A stretch of 63,427 nt of DNA from Bacteroidales bacterium UBA6207 (GTDB lineage Bacteria > Bacteroidota > Bacteroidia > Bacteroidales > F082), in assembly GCA_002421995.1 (NCBI GenBank), contig DISP01000043.1, positions 1 through 63,427 of the forward strand. Direction: 5' to 3'. The notes beneath the pieces are model-generated. The model saw nothing but the letters and a program-made list of their open reading frames with translations. It did no database searches and had not been told where the DNA came from. The position numbers and the translations under genes are program-made. Shown in pieces: positions 33,684 to 43,487 of this stretch; positions within the stretch are counted from its first letter, which is position 1; every line of letters begins with the position of its first letter.

Positions 33684-36620
33684 TCATTTAATTATTATCT
33701 CATCAGCAAAGATATATGCATCATGTCCTGCCCCGGGATGCCAGTCCGGAATTTTCCCGAAATTCTTTGCATGAACTTTAATGTAGCGCAGGTTTCGACC
33801 AACAATTGTCTCTAAATCCCGTGTGTGGATCCCGGTCAAATCAGATGGAACATCATGTGTAAGTTTCGCAATCTTGAAATATAACACCCCATCCATCGAA
33901 CCATAAAACTCAACATAAGTCGGCATCCAAATCCAGGAGCGGACATCCTGCAGGAATCCCATTGTCAATTTATTGACTTTCTGTGTTTTACCTAAATCAA
34001 CAACAGCTTCAAGATTCGTTCCCTGAAAGCCTTGCCATCCGCCAAGACGCCAGTTTTCTGTTCCCCTGATTCCGTCAATGAGGGCATCGGCCGATCCACC
34101 ACTGTAGTTCGGATGATAAGGATGAGCAAGTTGAATTGAGTAATCCGTATTAATTTTAACAATCATTGCTTCAGCAACATTGCTCGGCGCAAAACCATCT
34201 TTCACAGCTACGGCTTTGATAGTCTTTGACTCATCAACATTAAACGCGTGTGTATAATGCGTTGACATTGAGGTTGGTTGCGAGCCATCGGTGGTGTAAT
34301 AAATCTCACAATTCGGCATCAATGACACAATTTCTATTTCAGTTGCCGATTTAATACGTTTCGACGGAATATTGATGACAGGAACGGGAATGATCTGATG
34401 CTCACTGATAGCAGTCTTGATGACATGTTCATCCTGTGTTCCCCATTTTTTGTTGGGTTTGTTTCCCATCACAAATTTCAGTTCGCCACCGGCTAGGATG
34501 TGTTCATGTTTCAAAAAATTAAAGGGGTAATCGTTTCCGTTCAGTTTTACCGACTGAATATAGAAATTTTCGGCACTAAGGTTTTCGGCAATTATTTTGA
34601 ACGATTTTCCGCTTTCAAGATTGATAGAAAGCTCAGGGAAAAGCGGAGTTCCAAAGGCATATTCAGGCACTCCCGGACAAACAGGATAAAATCCCATTGC
34701 ACTGAATATCAGCCAGGCCGACATTTGGCCACAATCTTCATTCCCGATGAGTCCGTCCGGATTGGGAGTGTAAAATGCACTTACGATACGTTTCACTTTC
34801 TCCTGGGTTTTCCAGGGTTGGCCCAGGTAGTTGTAGAGATAAGCCATGTGATGGCTTGGTTCGTTTCCATGCGCATATTGGCCTATCAAACCAGTGATGT
34901 CTTTCATATCGCGTCCGCCCACTTCGTCCGAAGCTTCGAACAAGTGATCAAGTTTCTGCGCCAATTTTGCTTTACCTCCATGTAGATCGGCTAAACCCGA
35001 AACATCGTGCGGCACATAAAAACTATATTGCCAGGAGTTGGCTTCGGTAAAATTCCAGTCAACAGTTGATGGATCAAACGGATTGAGCCAACCGCCATTG
35101 ATTCTTGGTCGCATAAAACCTGTTGTAGGATCGAAGTAGTTTTTGTAAGTCTGGGCTGTTTCTATGTATTTATTAAAAATGTCGTGATGACCCATCTCTT
35201 TGGCCATCGTGGCCACGCACCAGTCATTGTAACCATATTCCAACGCTTTCGAAACAGATTCATGTTCTTTGTCGCCTGAAATATATCCAAACTGTCTGAA
35301 AACATTCAATCCAAAATGATCCATTTCGCTGCTTTTGACCATGGCATCAAGCGCTGCCTCCTCATCAAAACCCCGAATACCTTTCATCCAGGCATCTGCA
35401 ATCACAGGTATTGAATGGTTGCCAATCATGCAATATGTTTCGTTTCCAGCCAGTTCCCAAATGGGCAGCAAACCCGTCTGTTGATAGATTTCGAGCATGG
35501 TTCGGATAAAATCGTTGGTTCTGGACTGGTCAATGAGGGTCATAAGCGGATGCCAGGCCCGGTAGGTATCCCAAAGACTGAAAACAGTATAGTTTGTGAA
35601 ACCTTCGGCTTTGTGGTTTTGTCGGTCGTTTCCACGAAAGCGTCCGTCAACATCCATAAAAATATTTGGTTGAAGCATTGTATGATAAAGGGCTGTGTAA
35701 AAAACTTTCAACTGCTCTTTTGTGCCACCTTTGACAGAGATTGCTGAAAGAATATTTTTCCAACTTAAAGCAGCAGCGTCCTTCACCTCATCAAAGCTCT
35801 TGCCGGCTACTTCCTGTCGCAGGTTTTTCAATGCACCATCGGCATCCACGGCTGACAAACCCACCTTGGCAGTGACAGCCTCGCCATCGGTTGTTGAAAA
35901 ACCAACAAAAGCTTTCAGTTTTTTACCTTCAGCTATTTTCTTTCCTTCCATCAGAGAATCATTCAATGCGATGCCGCTTTTCACAAAAGGTTTTGAGAAT
36001 TCGATGTGAAAAAACCAAATCATATCTTCAGCCCAGTTTGTTGAACGGCGCATGCCCCGAATTTCGGTGTCGCTCACAAATTCGATGGAAGATTCTATCA
36101 CCTCATCGCGGTGTTCAAGATCAATAATAATGTTGGCTTCCGCGTTTGCGGGAAAAGTGTAGCGGTGATAGCCAACTCTTTCAGTAGCTGTAAGTTCGGC
36201 CAACACATCATGTTTTTTCAAACGGACACTGTAATAACCGGCAATGGCTTTTTCGTTGTTTTTATCGAAGGGGGAACTGTAGTTGTTCTTGTCGAAAACC
36301 GGCTGTCCGACCACAGGCATCAGCAAAATGTCGCCATAATCGCTAACGCCGGTACCACTTAGAGCGGTGTGCGCAAATCCATAAATGACCGAATCGGTGA
36401 AATGGTAGCCTGAGCAACCATCCCAGCCATCAAGGCGGGTTTGCGGACTTAATTGCACCATTCCGAAAGGAACAGTAGCTCCGGGATAGGTATGGCCATG
36501 CCCTCCTGTTCCAATAAATGGATCAACATGAGCAAGCGGATCAGCAGTTTCCGGATGGTTGTTGCAGGAAGTAAAAAGTACCAAAAACAGGGCAAGCATC
36601 AAATAATTTGGGATACGCAT
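33684..36620 (-). CDS. Secreted alpha-mannosidase, GH92, with C-terminal binding modules
   Basis: 978 residues from ATG 36620. Lipoprotein signal peptide (LVLFTSCNN). GH92 N-terminal sandwich and catalytic barrel: VDPFIGTGGHGHTYPGA, YGFAHTALSGTG, TVFSLWDTYRAWHPL, WELAGNETYCMIGNHS, GLIGNEDCGQMSAW. These calcium-dependent exo-enzymes remove alpha-linked mannose, typically from N-glycans or yeast mannan. A chitobiase-type domain (YYTTDGSQPT) and an F5/8 type C domain end the protein. An alternative GTG start at 36629 would overlap the GH2 stop; the ATG leaves 5 bases between the two. The pair is clearly one operon, with GH2 upstream. Confidence 0.93.
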   Translation of the reverse strand: MRIPNYLMLALFLVLFTSCNNHPETADPLAHVDPFIGTGGHGHTYPGATVPFGMVQLSPQTRLDGWDGCSGYHFTDSVIYGFAHTALSGTGVSDYGDILLMPVVGQPVFDKNNYSSPFDKNNEKAIAGYYSVRLKKHDVLAELTATERVGYHRYTFPANAEANIIIDLEHRDEVIESSIEFVSDTEIRGMRRSTNWAEDMIWFFHIEFSKPFVKSGIALNDSLMEGKKIAEGKKLKAFVGFSTTDGEAVTAKVGLSAVDADGALKNLRQEVAGKSFDEVKDAAALSWKNILSAISVKGGTKEQLKVFYTALYHTMLQPNIFMDVDGRFRGNDRQNHKAEGFTNYTVFSLWDTYRAWHPLMTLIDQSRTNDFIRTMLEIYQQTGLLPIWELAGNETYCMIGNHSIPVIADAWMKGIRGFDEEAALDAMVKSSEMDHFGLNVFRQFGYISGDKEHESVSKALEYGYNDWCVATMAKEMGHHDIFNKYIETAQTYKNYFDPTTGFMRPRINGGWLNPFDPSTVDWNFTEANSWQYSFYVPHDVSGLADLHGGKAKLAQKLDHLFEASDEVGGRDMKDITGLIGQYAHGNEPSHHMAYLYNYLGQPWKTQEKVKRIVSAFYTPNPDGLIGNEDCGQMSAWLIFSAMGFYPVCPGVPEYAFGTPLFPELSINLESGKSFKIIAENLSAENFYIQSVKLNGNDYPFNFLKHEHILAGGELKFVMGNKPNKKWGTQDEHVIKTAISEHQIIPVPVINIPSKRIKSATEIEIVSLMPNCEIYYTTDGSQPTSMSTHYTHAFNVDESKTIKAVAVKDGFAPSNVAEAMIVKINTDYSIQLAHPYHPNYSGGSADALIDGIRGTENWRLGGWQGFQGTNLEAVVDLGKTQKVNKLTMGFLQDVRSWIWMPTYVEFYGSMDGVLYFKIAKLTHDVPSDLTGIHTRDLETIVGRNLRYIKVHAKNFGKIPDWHPGAGHDAYIFADEIIIK

Positions 36621-36625
36621 TTGTT

Positions 36626-39196
36626 TCACTTTGTTATAAAGTTTGTCGGATTATCATTTAAAAAATCATTTAAACTCATCGTTTTCAATTGATTTTGAAA
36701 AGCTTCAAGATCATTTAATGAAGTTTTACAAAAAATGGTTTTAGTTTCACCGGCTTTGAGATGAAAGAAATTCTCATTGAAATGAGCAACAGTATCAGTA
36801 AGATAGAGTTGCAGGAAAGCCGTAAAGTTTTCAGCAGTAATTTCTATCTCAAAGCCTCCATCTGCTTTGGCAATATTGGTTTGCAATTTCAGCTCTGGCA
36901 GTTGGAGCTGTCCAAATTTAGTTGCAAAATGAAACTCCTCAACCACCTTGTTATCAGATGTTTCAAACCGGAAGCAGAGAACAGTTTCTGTTTTCTCCTG
37001 CTCGGTCAGGAGAGATGTTACGGGTAAAATTTGATGCCAGAGCCGGTTTTCAGCAATGCTGATTTCCTTGCAGAAAATTTCCTGTTTCTGACCATTGAAG
37101 TTGATTTTGTTTGCAATGAGTATTCCACTTTCGGCTTTATCTCCTTCGTTGAGCAGTGCAAGTTTGAGCGAATCGCCGATTTGCAAAGCTGAAAGCATGA
37201 GCGGATTATACAATTCCCGAACGCGGTATTGCAGGGCTTTCCAAACGCCTTTCGAGTCTGTTCCCGACCAGCTTGTAACCGGCCAAACATCGTTCAGCTG
37301 CCAGTAGAGCGAGCCCATACAGTTTGGGAAAGCCGATCTCTGTGCTTCAATCCCCATTCCAATGCCGTGTTGTTGAATGAGTTGCGAAGCAAAAATCAAA
37401 TCCTGAAGTTTTTGCGGATACAATTTTTCTCTTTCGAGATAAATTTCGATGGTTTCATAACCAACAGGATGTTTCTGATGGCATTTGAGTTCGGAAGTGA
37501 TGCTGCTGTCAAAAGCTACTGATTGAAAGGATTTGATGGTACTCAATGCCGGAAGTGCCTGAAAACCAAACTCACTCATGAATCGCGGCACTTTTTCAAG
37601 ATACTTTTCAAAAGGTTCTTTTCCCCACCAAACACCCCAGTAATGCGAATCGCCATCGGTCATACTCTCTTTGCGACCCCATCCATGGCGCGGCGAGGTT
37701 GAAACATAATCTGTTTGTGGTGCATACTGCTCAACAAGGTTGGGAAGAAGCAGTTTGAACACATTGGAATAGTCGTCCCACAGCTGCTCCTGCGCTGCAT
37801 CATTCAGACTGTGTTGCTTTTGCCAGCCCCAATTGTGCCAGCCTTCGTCAGACTCATTGTTTCCACACCAAAGTGCAATACTTGGGTGGTTTCGCAATCG
37901 GGTGAGTTGATCAATGGCTTCTTCGCTCACATTTTGAACAAAACGGTCATCACCGGGAATCATGGAACAGGCAAACATGAAATCTTGCCAAACCATGATT
38001 CCGTTTTTGTCGCAGAGGTCGTAAAAAAGATCGTTTTCGTAGATTCCGCCTCCCCAAACCCTTAACATATTGATATTTGAAGCTTTGGCCTGTTCAATTA
38101 GCGAGATATATTCATCGTCAGTGACCTCGGTAACAAAGCTATTTTGCGGAATATAGTTTGCTCCTTTTGCATAAACGGGTCGGCCATTGAGTTCGAAATA
38201 AAATGAATTGCCAATAGAGTCGGGTTGCGAGATGAGTTTCAGGCGGCGAATACCATGGTTGATAGTTGTTGAAATTGTTTCGCCGGAAACGACGGACAAC
38301 TCAATTTCGAGTGCATATAGATACGGTTCGCCCAGACCATTTGACCACCAACGCTTTGGATTGTCAATATAGAAATCAAAATAGTAGGTACTACCACCTT
38401 CTTTCAGGTAAAATTCTGACTTCAAGAGCAATTTTTTATTGTTTTTGTCGCGCACCAGAATGTGCGCCTTTTGCACAGATTTCGACTCAACATCAACACT
38501 TAGTTTGAGTTCGGCTTTTTCGGCTTTGATTTCAGTTGTTTGAATAAACCAGTCCCGGGCAATGGTTTTATTCCATGCGATAAGGCTGATGGGTTTCCAT
38601 ATTCCGGCAGTGATAAAAGTCGGACCCCAGTCCCAACCAAAATGGTAAGGAGCTTTGCGGGCATAAACCCATTTGCCGCCGGGGATAAAAATGTTTGCGT
38701 TTGCAGAGTCGGCTCTGTATTTGTTTAGTGCCGACATAAATCTGATTTCGAGCGTATTGTTTTTTTCTTTTAGAAGCCTTTTGCAATCCACTTGCCATAC
38801 TCTGAACATATTATCAGCTTCTAGAATCGTTTCTCCATTGAGTTTCACTGTGGCGTAGGTGTCGAGACCGCCAAAACGCATTTGGATGTTCTCCGAATCA
38901 AACAGGGTTTGTTTCACATCAAACGTGGTTTTGTATATCCAATCTGTTTCGCCAATCCATTGAAGTTGAGCCTCATTGCAACCCATGAAAGGATCGGGTA
39001 TTAGCTTGTTTCGCTGCAAATCTGTATGAACAGTTCCGGGTACGGAGGCGGCATAAAAGTTGGAATCGCCAACTTTTGCCAACATCCAGCCTGACGAGAT
39101 TGCCTGCTCAAAGGTCATAGGGCGTTTTTGGTGGCATGCCGTAAAAGAAAACAGCAGTAAAATCAGCAGCACAGAAGAATTGAATCGGGTTTTCAT
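36626..39196 (-). CDS. Secreted beta-mannosidase, GH2
   Basis: 856 residues. Lipoprotein signal peptide with Cys21 (FSFTAC). The GH2 sugar-binding and immunoglobulin-like domains precede the barrel. Acid/base Glu448 lies in WCGNNESDEGW and nucleophile Glu542 in RFMSEFGFQALP. The start SSGWMLAKVGDSNFYAASVPGTVHTDL is typical of beta-mannosidases, which cut beta-mannosyl residues such as the core mannose of N-glycans. It is directly followed by the GH92 alpha-mannosidase gene, which fits stepwise removal of N-glycan mannose (inference). Upstream there is only a near-match to TAnnTTTG with one extra base (39249-39257). Confidence 0.93.
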   Translation of the reverse strand: MKTRFNSSVLLILLLFSFTACHQKRPMTFEQAISSGWMLAKVGDSNFYAASVPGTVHTDLQRNKLIPDPFMGCNEAQLQWIGETDWIYKTTFDVKQTLFDSENIQMRFGGLDTYATVKLNGETILEADNMFRVWQVDCKRLLKEKNNTLEIRFMSALNKYRADSANANIFIPGGKWVYARKAPYHFGWDWGPTFITAGIWKPISLIAWNKTIARDWFIQTTEIKAEKAELKLSVDVESKSVQKAHILVRDKNNKKLLLKSEFYLKEGGSTYYFDFYIDNPKRWWSNGLGEPYLYALEIELSVVSGETISTTINHGIRRLKLISQPDSIGNSFYFELNGRPVYAKGANYIPQNSFVTEVTDDEYISLIEQAKASNINMLRVWGGGIYENDLFYDLCDKNGIMVWQDFMFACSMIPGDDRFVQNVSEEAIDQLTRLRNHPSIALWCGNNESDEGWHNWGWQKQHSLNDAAQEQLWDDYSNVFKLLLPNLVEQYAPQTDYVSTSPRHGWGRKESMTDGDSHYWGVWWGKEPFEKYLEKVPRFMSEFGFQALPALSTIKSFQSVAFDSSITSELKCHQKHPVGYETIEIYLEREKLYPQKLQDLIFASQLIQQHGIGMGIEAQRSAFPNCMGSLYWQLNDVWPVTSWSGTDSKGVWKALQYRVRELYNPLMLSALQIGDSLKLALLNEGDKAESGILIANKINFNGQKQEIFCKEISIAENRLWHQILPVTSLLTEQEKTETVLCFRFETSDNKVVEEFHFATKFGQLQLPELKLQTNIAKADGGFEIEITAENFTAFLQLYLTDTVAHFNENFFHLKAGETKTIFCKTSLNDLEAFQNQLKTMSLNDFLNDNPTNFITK

Positions 39197-39285
39197 AGAA
39201 TAAACAGGTCTTTTGAATTGCAGAAAAGTGCAAACAGGTCAATAAAGCAAAATATAGTAGGCCGCTCACCAGGGTTTTCATCACC

Positions 39286-41181
39286 TTAAATGTTGTCAGG
39301 AAGAATGTTGGCATTTGAGGGTTTGGCAAGCTTTAGATTGAGTTGGTTTTCAATTTTGGTAAGCAGTTCATTCTTGTTGACCGGTTTGGCAATATAGTCA
39401 TCAAAGCCTGCGTCTAAAAACCTTTCCTTATCGCCGGCCATGGCATAAGCGGTTTGAGCGATAAACGGCACAAATTTATATTCAGGAAAGTCAATCCTGA
39501 TTTGTTGCATTAGTTTCACACCATCCCAAGGTGCAGGGAGGTTTATATCAAACAACATTACCTGAAAAACATGCTCCTTTTTGTAGCGTTCACCAACGAT
39601 TTTCATGGTTTCGTTTCCATCTACCGCCATCGTGATATTGCCAGATTTTGCAAGTATTTTCTGCAGAACCATTCTGTTCATACGGTCGTCTTCAACGATA
39701 AAAATGTCAAGCTTGCCAATTTCAGGGGCGTTTGCAATTGGTTTAACAGGCATTTCGACAACTGTATCCTGATCGGCATCAGGTGCTAAAGGAAGAAAAA
39801 TATCTACTGTGGTGCCCTGATTCTTCTCTGATTGTATGAGAATTCTTCCGTGCATCAGGTCAAGCAGTTTTTTTGCAAGGGGAAGTCCTAAACCTGCACC
39901 CTGGAACGGACGGCTATATCCCGAATTTTCCTGCCTGAAAGCCTCAAACAAAAAATTCATATAGGATTTGTCCATTCCGATTCCGGTATCTTTTACCCTG
40001 ATAAGCAATTCTTTGTTTACAAAATCGGTTTGTGTGGTAACGGTGACAAAGCCATCATTTGTATATTTCACTGCATTATCCAAAATAATGTGCAGCACGC
40101 GCATCAATTTGGCGGTGTCGGCAATCACCTGCGGGAGGTTTTGAGTCTTTGTCTTGAATTTCAAGCTCTTTTCATTGGCCGTAAAAACAAGTGGTTCGCA
40201 CACATTGTTGATAATTACCGAAGGATCGCAGGGATGCAGATCAACTTCAATCTCGTTGGCTTGTATCCTACTGATTTCTATGATGTTATTGATCAGATTG
40301 AGCAATCTGTCACCGCTCTGCTGGATACCTGAGGCATAGCTGTAAAGGTCCTGGTTTTCCATCACAGCCAATTCTGTTTCGAGCAGGCTTGCAAAACCAA
40401 TAATGCCATTGAGTGGTGTGCGTATTTCGTGACTCATGTTTGAAAGAAACGCGTTTTTCAGGTAGCTCGCGTCTTTCAATCGTTTGAGTGTTTTCTTCAG
40501 TTCAACATCTTTTGCACGGGTTTCGCGCAATTGTTCTTCGAGCAGGCTTGTTCTTTCCTGAATGATTGCCTCAAGCTGTTGCTTCTGCCTGAAAATATTG
40601 GCTTGAAAGTCGCCATATTGATCTTGTGCTTTTTGATAGCGCTCCTTGAGTTTGTGACTTGAGTAGAGCATCCACACTAATCCGAGCGGCAGAAGAAGAA
40701 AGCTAAAAATCAGCACCAACCGCCAAAGGATGGCAGATCGCCAGGAAAAAGGATTGCTTTTGAACTCGCTATTCGCTGTTGATACACTTGCTGATTCATG
40801 CCGAAGATGCGAAAATGCGCGCTTTTGATATTTCAGGGCTTCTTCAAGAAGGCTAACAATGGTGTCGTGGCTGATCGTATTTCCGGCGTAAGCTGCCAGA
40901 CGCATGCGCGCCAAAGCCTGCTCTTCAGGTATGGCAAGCGCATCAGCATAAAGCAATTGTTTTTTTAAGTAATACTTTGTAAGTTCGGGAGTGAATTGCA
41001 CTGACAATTCTGACAATTGTTTTAATATCTGTAAGCCCTCCGTGGAATCGGCAGTTTCGAGTTTTTGTTCCAGACTGTCGAGTTTAAGAATGTCAGCAGC
41101 AGATCCTGCCTTGCCGATGGCGGGCAATAACAGGATGAAAATCCAAAAAACAAAAAACAGGTATGATTTTCCGACTGCCAT
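39286..41181 (-). CDS. Hybrid sensor histidine kinase with short periplasmic sensor
   Basis: 631 residues. An N-terminal signal/membrane segment (about 6-24), a short helical periplasmic region (about 25-148), one transmembrane helix (about 150-172, LVLIFSFLLLPLGLVWMLY), then a coiled coil (about 175-240). The kinase core has H-box His251 in SNMSHEIRTPLNG, N-box LDNAVKYTN, G1 DTGIGM, G2 GAGLGLPL. The C-terminal receiver has Asp545 (LFDINLPAPWDG) and K-P at the end. Many Bacteroidota kinases of this type carry a longer TPR sensor; this one has only about 120 residues. Its 3' end is 89 bases from the GH2 start. The signal is unknown. Confidence 0.92.
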   Translation of the reverse strand: MAVGKSYLFFVFWIFILLLPAIGKAGSAADILKLDSLEQKLETADSTEGLQILKQLSELSVQFTPELTKYYLKKQLLYADALAIPEEQALARMRLAAYAGNTISHDTIVSLLEEALKYQKRAFSHLRHESASVSTANSEFKSNPFSWRSAILWRLVLIFSFLLLPLGLVWMLYSSHKLKERYQKAQDQYGDFQANIFRQKQQLEAIIQERTSLLEEQLRETRAKDVELKKTLKRLKDASYLKNAFLSNMSHEIRTPLNGIIGFASLLETELAVMENQDLYSYASGIQQSGDRLLNLINNIIEISRIQANEIEVDLHPCDPSVIINNVCEPLVFTANEKSLKFKTKTQNLPQVIADTAKLMRVLHIILDNAVKYTNDGFVTVTTQTDFVNKELLIRVKDTGIGMDKSYMNFLFEAFRQENSGYSRPFQGAGLGLPLAKKLLDLMHGRILIQSEKNQGTTVDIFLPLAPDADQDTVVEMPVKPIANAPEIGKLDIFIVEDDRMNRMVLQKILAKSGNITMAVDGNETMKIVGERYKKEHVFQVMLFDINLPAPWDGVKLMQQIRIDFPEYKFVPFIAQTAYAMAGDKERFLDAGFDDYIAKPVNKNELLTKIENQLNLKLAKPSNANILPDNI

Positions 41182-41207
41182 AGAAAAAACAGATTGCCAT
41201 TTCCGGA

Positions 41208-41215
41208 CAAAGATA
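41208..41215 (-). promoter_or_regulatory. -7 promoter element (TATCTTTG) for the hybrid kinase
   Basis: An exact TAnnTTTG match 26 bases upstream of ATG 41181. TTTG at 41235-41238 on the same strand, 19 bases away, is a good -33 element. Confidence 0.6.
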
Positions 41216-41427
41216 AACGAATGGCCTCTTAAAACAAAAAAAAGCTTTCAGCAGTTTGAAGGCTAATAATGAACGGAATCAATGCAAAAAATACCTCACA
41301 AATCACCTAACTGTTATAATATTAACAGTTTACTTTGCCAGCTTTAAATTGTTCAAAATTTTCATATGTAAGATTTTGACTATATTTACCCGCTTTTTTT
41401 GCACCCAAACACACTAAAAACACAGAT

Positions 41428-42936
41428 ATGATCAAAAAAGTTCTCGTTGCCAACAGGGGCGAAATCGCTATCAGGGTGATGCGTTCCTGTCGTGAAATGG
41501 GCATTGAAACAGTGGCTGTTTACTCCGAAGCCGACCGCAAAGCAATGCATGTTCGCTATGCGGACGACGCCTGGCCAATCGGCCCGGCTCCTTCGGCAGA
41601 AAGTTATTTGAAGATGGAAAAAATCATCGAAGTAGCCAAACAGTCAGGTGCTGATGCCATTCATCCAGGATATGGTTTTTTATCAGAGAATGCCCGCTTT
41701 GCTGAGTTATGTCAGAAAGAGGGCATTATTTTTATCGGGCCGTCGCCCTATGCTATCAATACGATGGGCGACAAGATCACAGCCCGAAAAACAATGATAG
41801 CTGCCGGAGTGCCGGTTGTACCAGGAACCACAGAGCCCATCCGCGACATTAAAAAAGCCGTGGAGGTTATCAAGGAAATTGGGTTGCCGGTGATGATCAA
41901 AGCCAGCGCTGGCGGTGGTGGCAAGGGAATGCGCCTTGTAAAACGCGAAGAGGATATCGTGAATGCTGTGAGCTCGGCCCGTTCAGAAGCCAAAGCCGCA
42001 TTTGGCGATGATGCTGTCTATATCGAAAAATACATCTCATCACCGCACCATATTGAGTTTCAGGTGTTGGGCGATCAACATGGAAATATTGTTCATCTTT
42101 TCGAACGCGAATGTTCTGTGCAACGCCGCCACCAGAAAGTGGTTGAGGAAACCCCATCTCCAATCATGACACAAGAGGTGCGCATGAAAATGGGAGCCGA
42201 TGCTGTTTCTGCCGCAAAAGCAGTAAACTACTACGGTGCAGGCACCATCGAATTCATTGTGGACGACAACCTCAACTATTATTTCCTCGAGATGAACACC
42301 CGTCTTCAGGTTGAGCATCCTATCACCGAGCGTGTGGTTGGTGTTGACCTTGTAAAACAGCAAATCAACATTGCCAACGGACTGCCACTGCCATTTGCAC
42401 AGGAAGACCTCAAACAGAACGGACATGCCATCGAAGTGCGAATCTATGCCGAAGATCCTGATAATAACTTTATGCCTTCTCCTGGTGTGATTAAACACAT
42501 CACCGAGCCATTGGGTCTGGGAGTGCGTCATGACGGTTATGCGTATGTTGGCTACGAGATTCCAATGTATTATGACCCAATGATCAGCAAACTGATTGTT
42601 TGGGGAGAAACAAGACAGGATGCCATTTCAAGGTTGAAGCGTGCACTGTATGCATATAAAATCACCGGTGTGAAAACTTCGATTCCCTATCTGCACCGCA
42701 TTATGGAAGTTCCTGCTTTCATCGAAGGACGTTACAACACCCACTTCATTGAAGAAAATCAGGAATATCTGAGGCCAAAAGCTGTTTGTACCGAACGTTG
42801 CATGGATGTGGCTGCAATCACTGCATTTGTTGACTATATCACCAAGTTAGAAAAACTACAGCCTGAGAAACCACAAAAGCATCTCGGCAACAACTGGAAA
42901 GATTTTGGACGCAAACGTTCAGTTTTACGTTTCTAA
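41428..42936 (+). CDS. accC: Biotin carboxylase subunit of an acyl-CoA carboxylase
   Basis: 502 residues. The biotin carboxylase fold begins VLVANRGEIAIRVMRSCREMGI and GADAIHPGYGFLSENARFAE; the ATP-grasp domain follows (IKASAGGGGKGMRLV, DDAVYIEKYI, FVDDNLNYYFLEMNTRLQVEHPITE). It carboxylates the biotin on the carrier subunit using ATP and bicarbonate. It is first in a three-gene operon with the carrier (22 bases later) and the carboxyltransferase. With a carrier of the PCC/MMDA type it serves propionyl-CoA or acetyl-CoA carboxylation; the sequence does not decide which. Confidence 0.95.
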   Translation: MIKKVLVANRGEIAIRVMRSCREMGIETVAVYSEADRKAMHVRYADDAWPIGPAPSAESYLKMEKIIEVAKQSGADAIHPGYGFLSENARFAELCQKEGIIFIGPSPYAINTMGDKITARKTMIAAGVPVVPGTTEPIRDIKKAVEVIKEIGLPVMIKASAGGGGKGMRLVKREEDIVNAVSSARSEAKAAFGDDAVYIEKYISSPHHIEFQVLGDQHGNIVHLFERECSVQRRHQKVVEETPSPIMTQEVRMKMGADAVSAAKAVNYYGAGTIEFIVDDNLNYYFLEMNTRLQVEHPITERVVGVDLVKQQINIANGLPLPFAQEDLKQNGHAIEVRIYAEDPDNNFMPSPGVIKHITEPLGLGVRHDGYAYVGYEIPMYYDPMISKLIVWGETRQDAISRLKRALYAYKITGVKTSIPYLHRIMEVPAFIEGRYNTHFIEENQEYLRPKAVCTERCMDVAAITAFVDYITKLEKLQPEKPQKHLGNNWKDFGRKRSVLRF

Positions 42937-42958
42937 ACCCAATTAAGTAAAAAGAAAT

Positions 42959-43465
42959 ATGTCCTACGAAGTTAAAATAAACGATCGTCTGTCAACAATC
43001 GAGCTTTTGAGTCGTGATGGCAGCATGTATCAGATTGCCATTGACAACAAGGTTTATGAATTAGATGTGGCAGAAGTGGAACAGGGCGTTTACAGCATCC
43101 TGCTCGACAACAAATCATTCAATGTAGAGCTTGTTGAAGGTAAAAACAGTAAAGCCTACACCGTTAATACATTGTATGAAACATTTTCGGTTGACATCAT
43201 TGATGCTGAAGCCAAATACCTGATGAACCGCAAAAAAGACGAAGGAGAAGATTCCAACGTCATCGCCTCGCCCATGCCCGGAAAAGTTGTAAAAGTGCTT
43301 GTTAGCGAGGGTGATGAAGTGAAAGCTGGTCAAACAGTTGTGGTGGTTTCGGCCATGAAAATGGAAAGCGAATACAAAGTGAAGCAAGACCGAATCATCA
43401 AACGTGTGCTTGTGAAAGAAGGCGACACCGTGAATGGCGATCAGCCGATGGTAATCATTGAATAA
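42959..43465 (+). CDS. Biotin carboxyl carrier subunit
   Basis: 168 residues. The last 75 form a biotinyl/lipoyl domain (VIASPMPGKVVKVLVSEGDEV) with the biotinylation site Lys134 in SAMKMES. The N-terminal part (1-95) is a small beta-rich domain as in standalone propionyl-CoA carboxylase or oxaloacetate-decarboxylase-type carriers. It carries CO2 between the biotin carboxylase and the carboxyltransferase encoded on either side. Confidence 0.94.
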   Translation: MSYEVKINDRLSTIELLSRDGSMYQIAIDNKVYELDVAEVEQGVYSILLDNKSFNVELVEGKNSKAYTVNTLYETFSVDIIDAEAKYLMNRKKDEGEDSNVIASPMPGKVVKVLVSEGDEVKAGQTVVVVSAMKMESEYKVKQDRIIKRVLVKEGDTVNGDQPMVIIE

Positions 43466-43487
43466 TCAAACCAAAAAAAATTGAACA

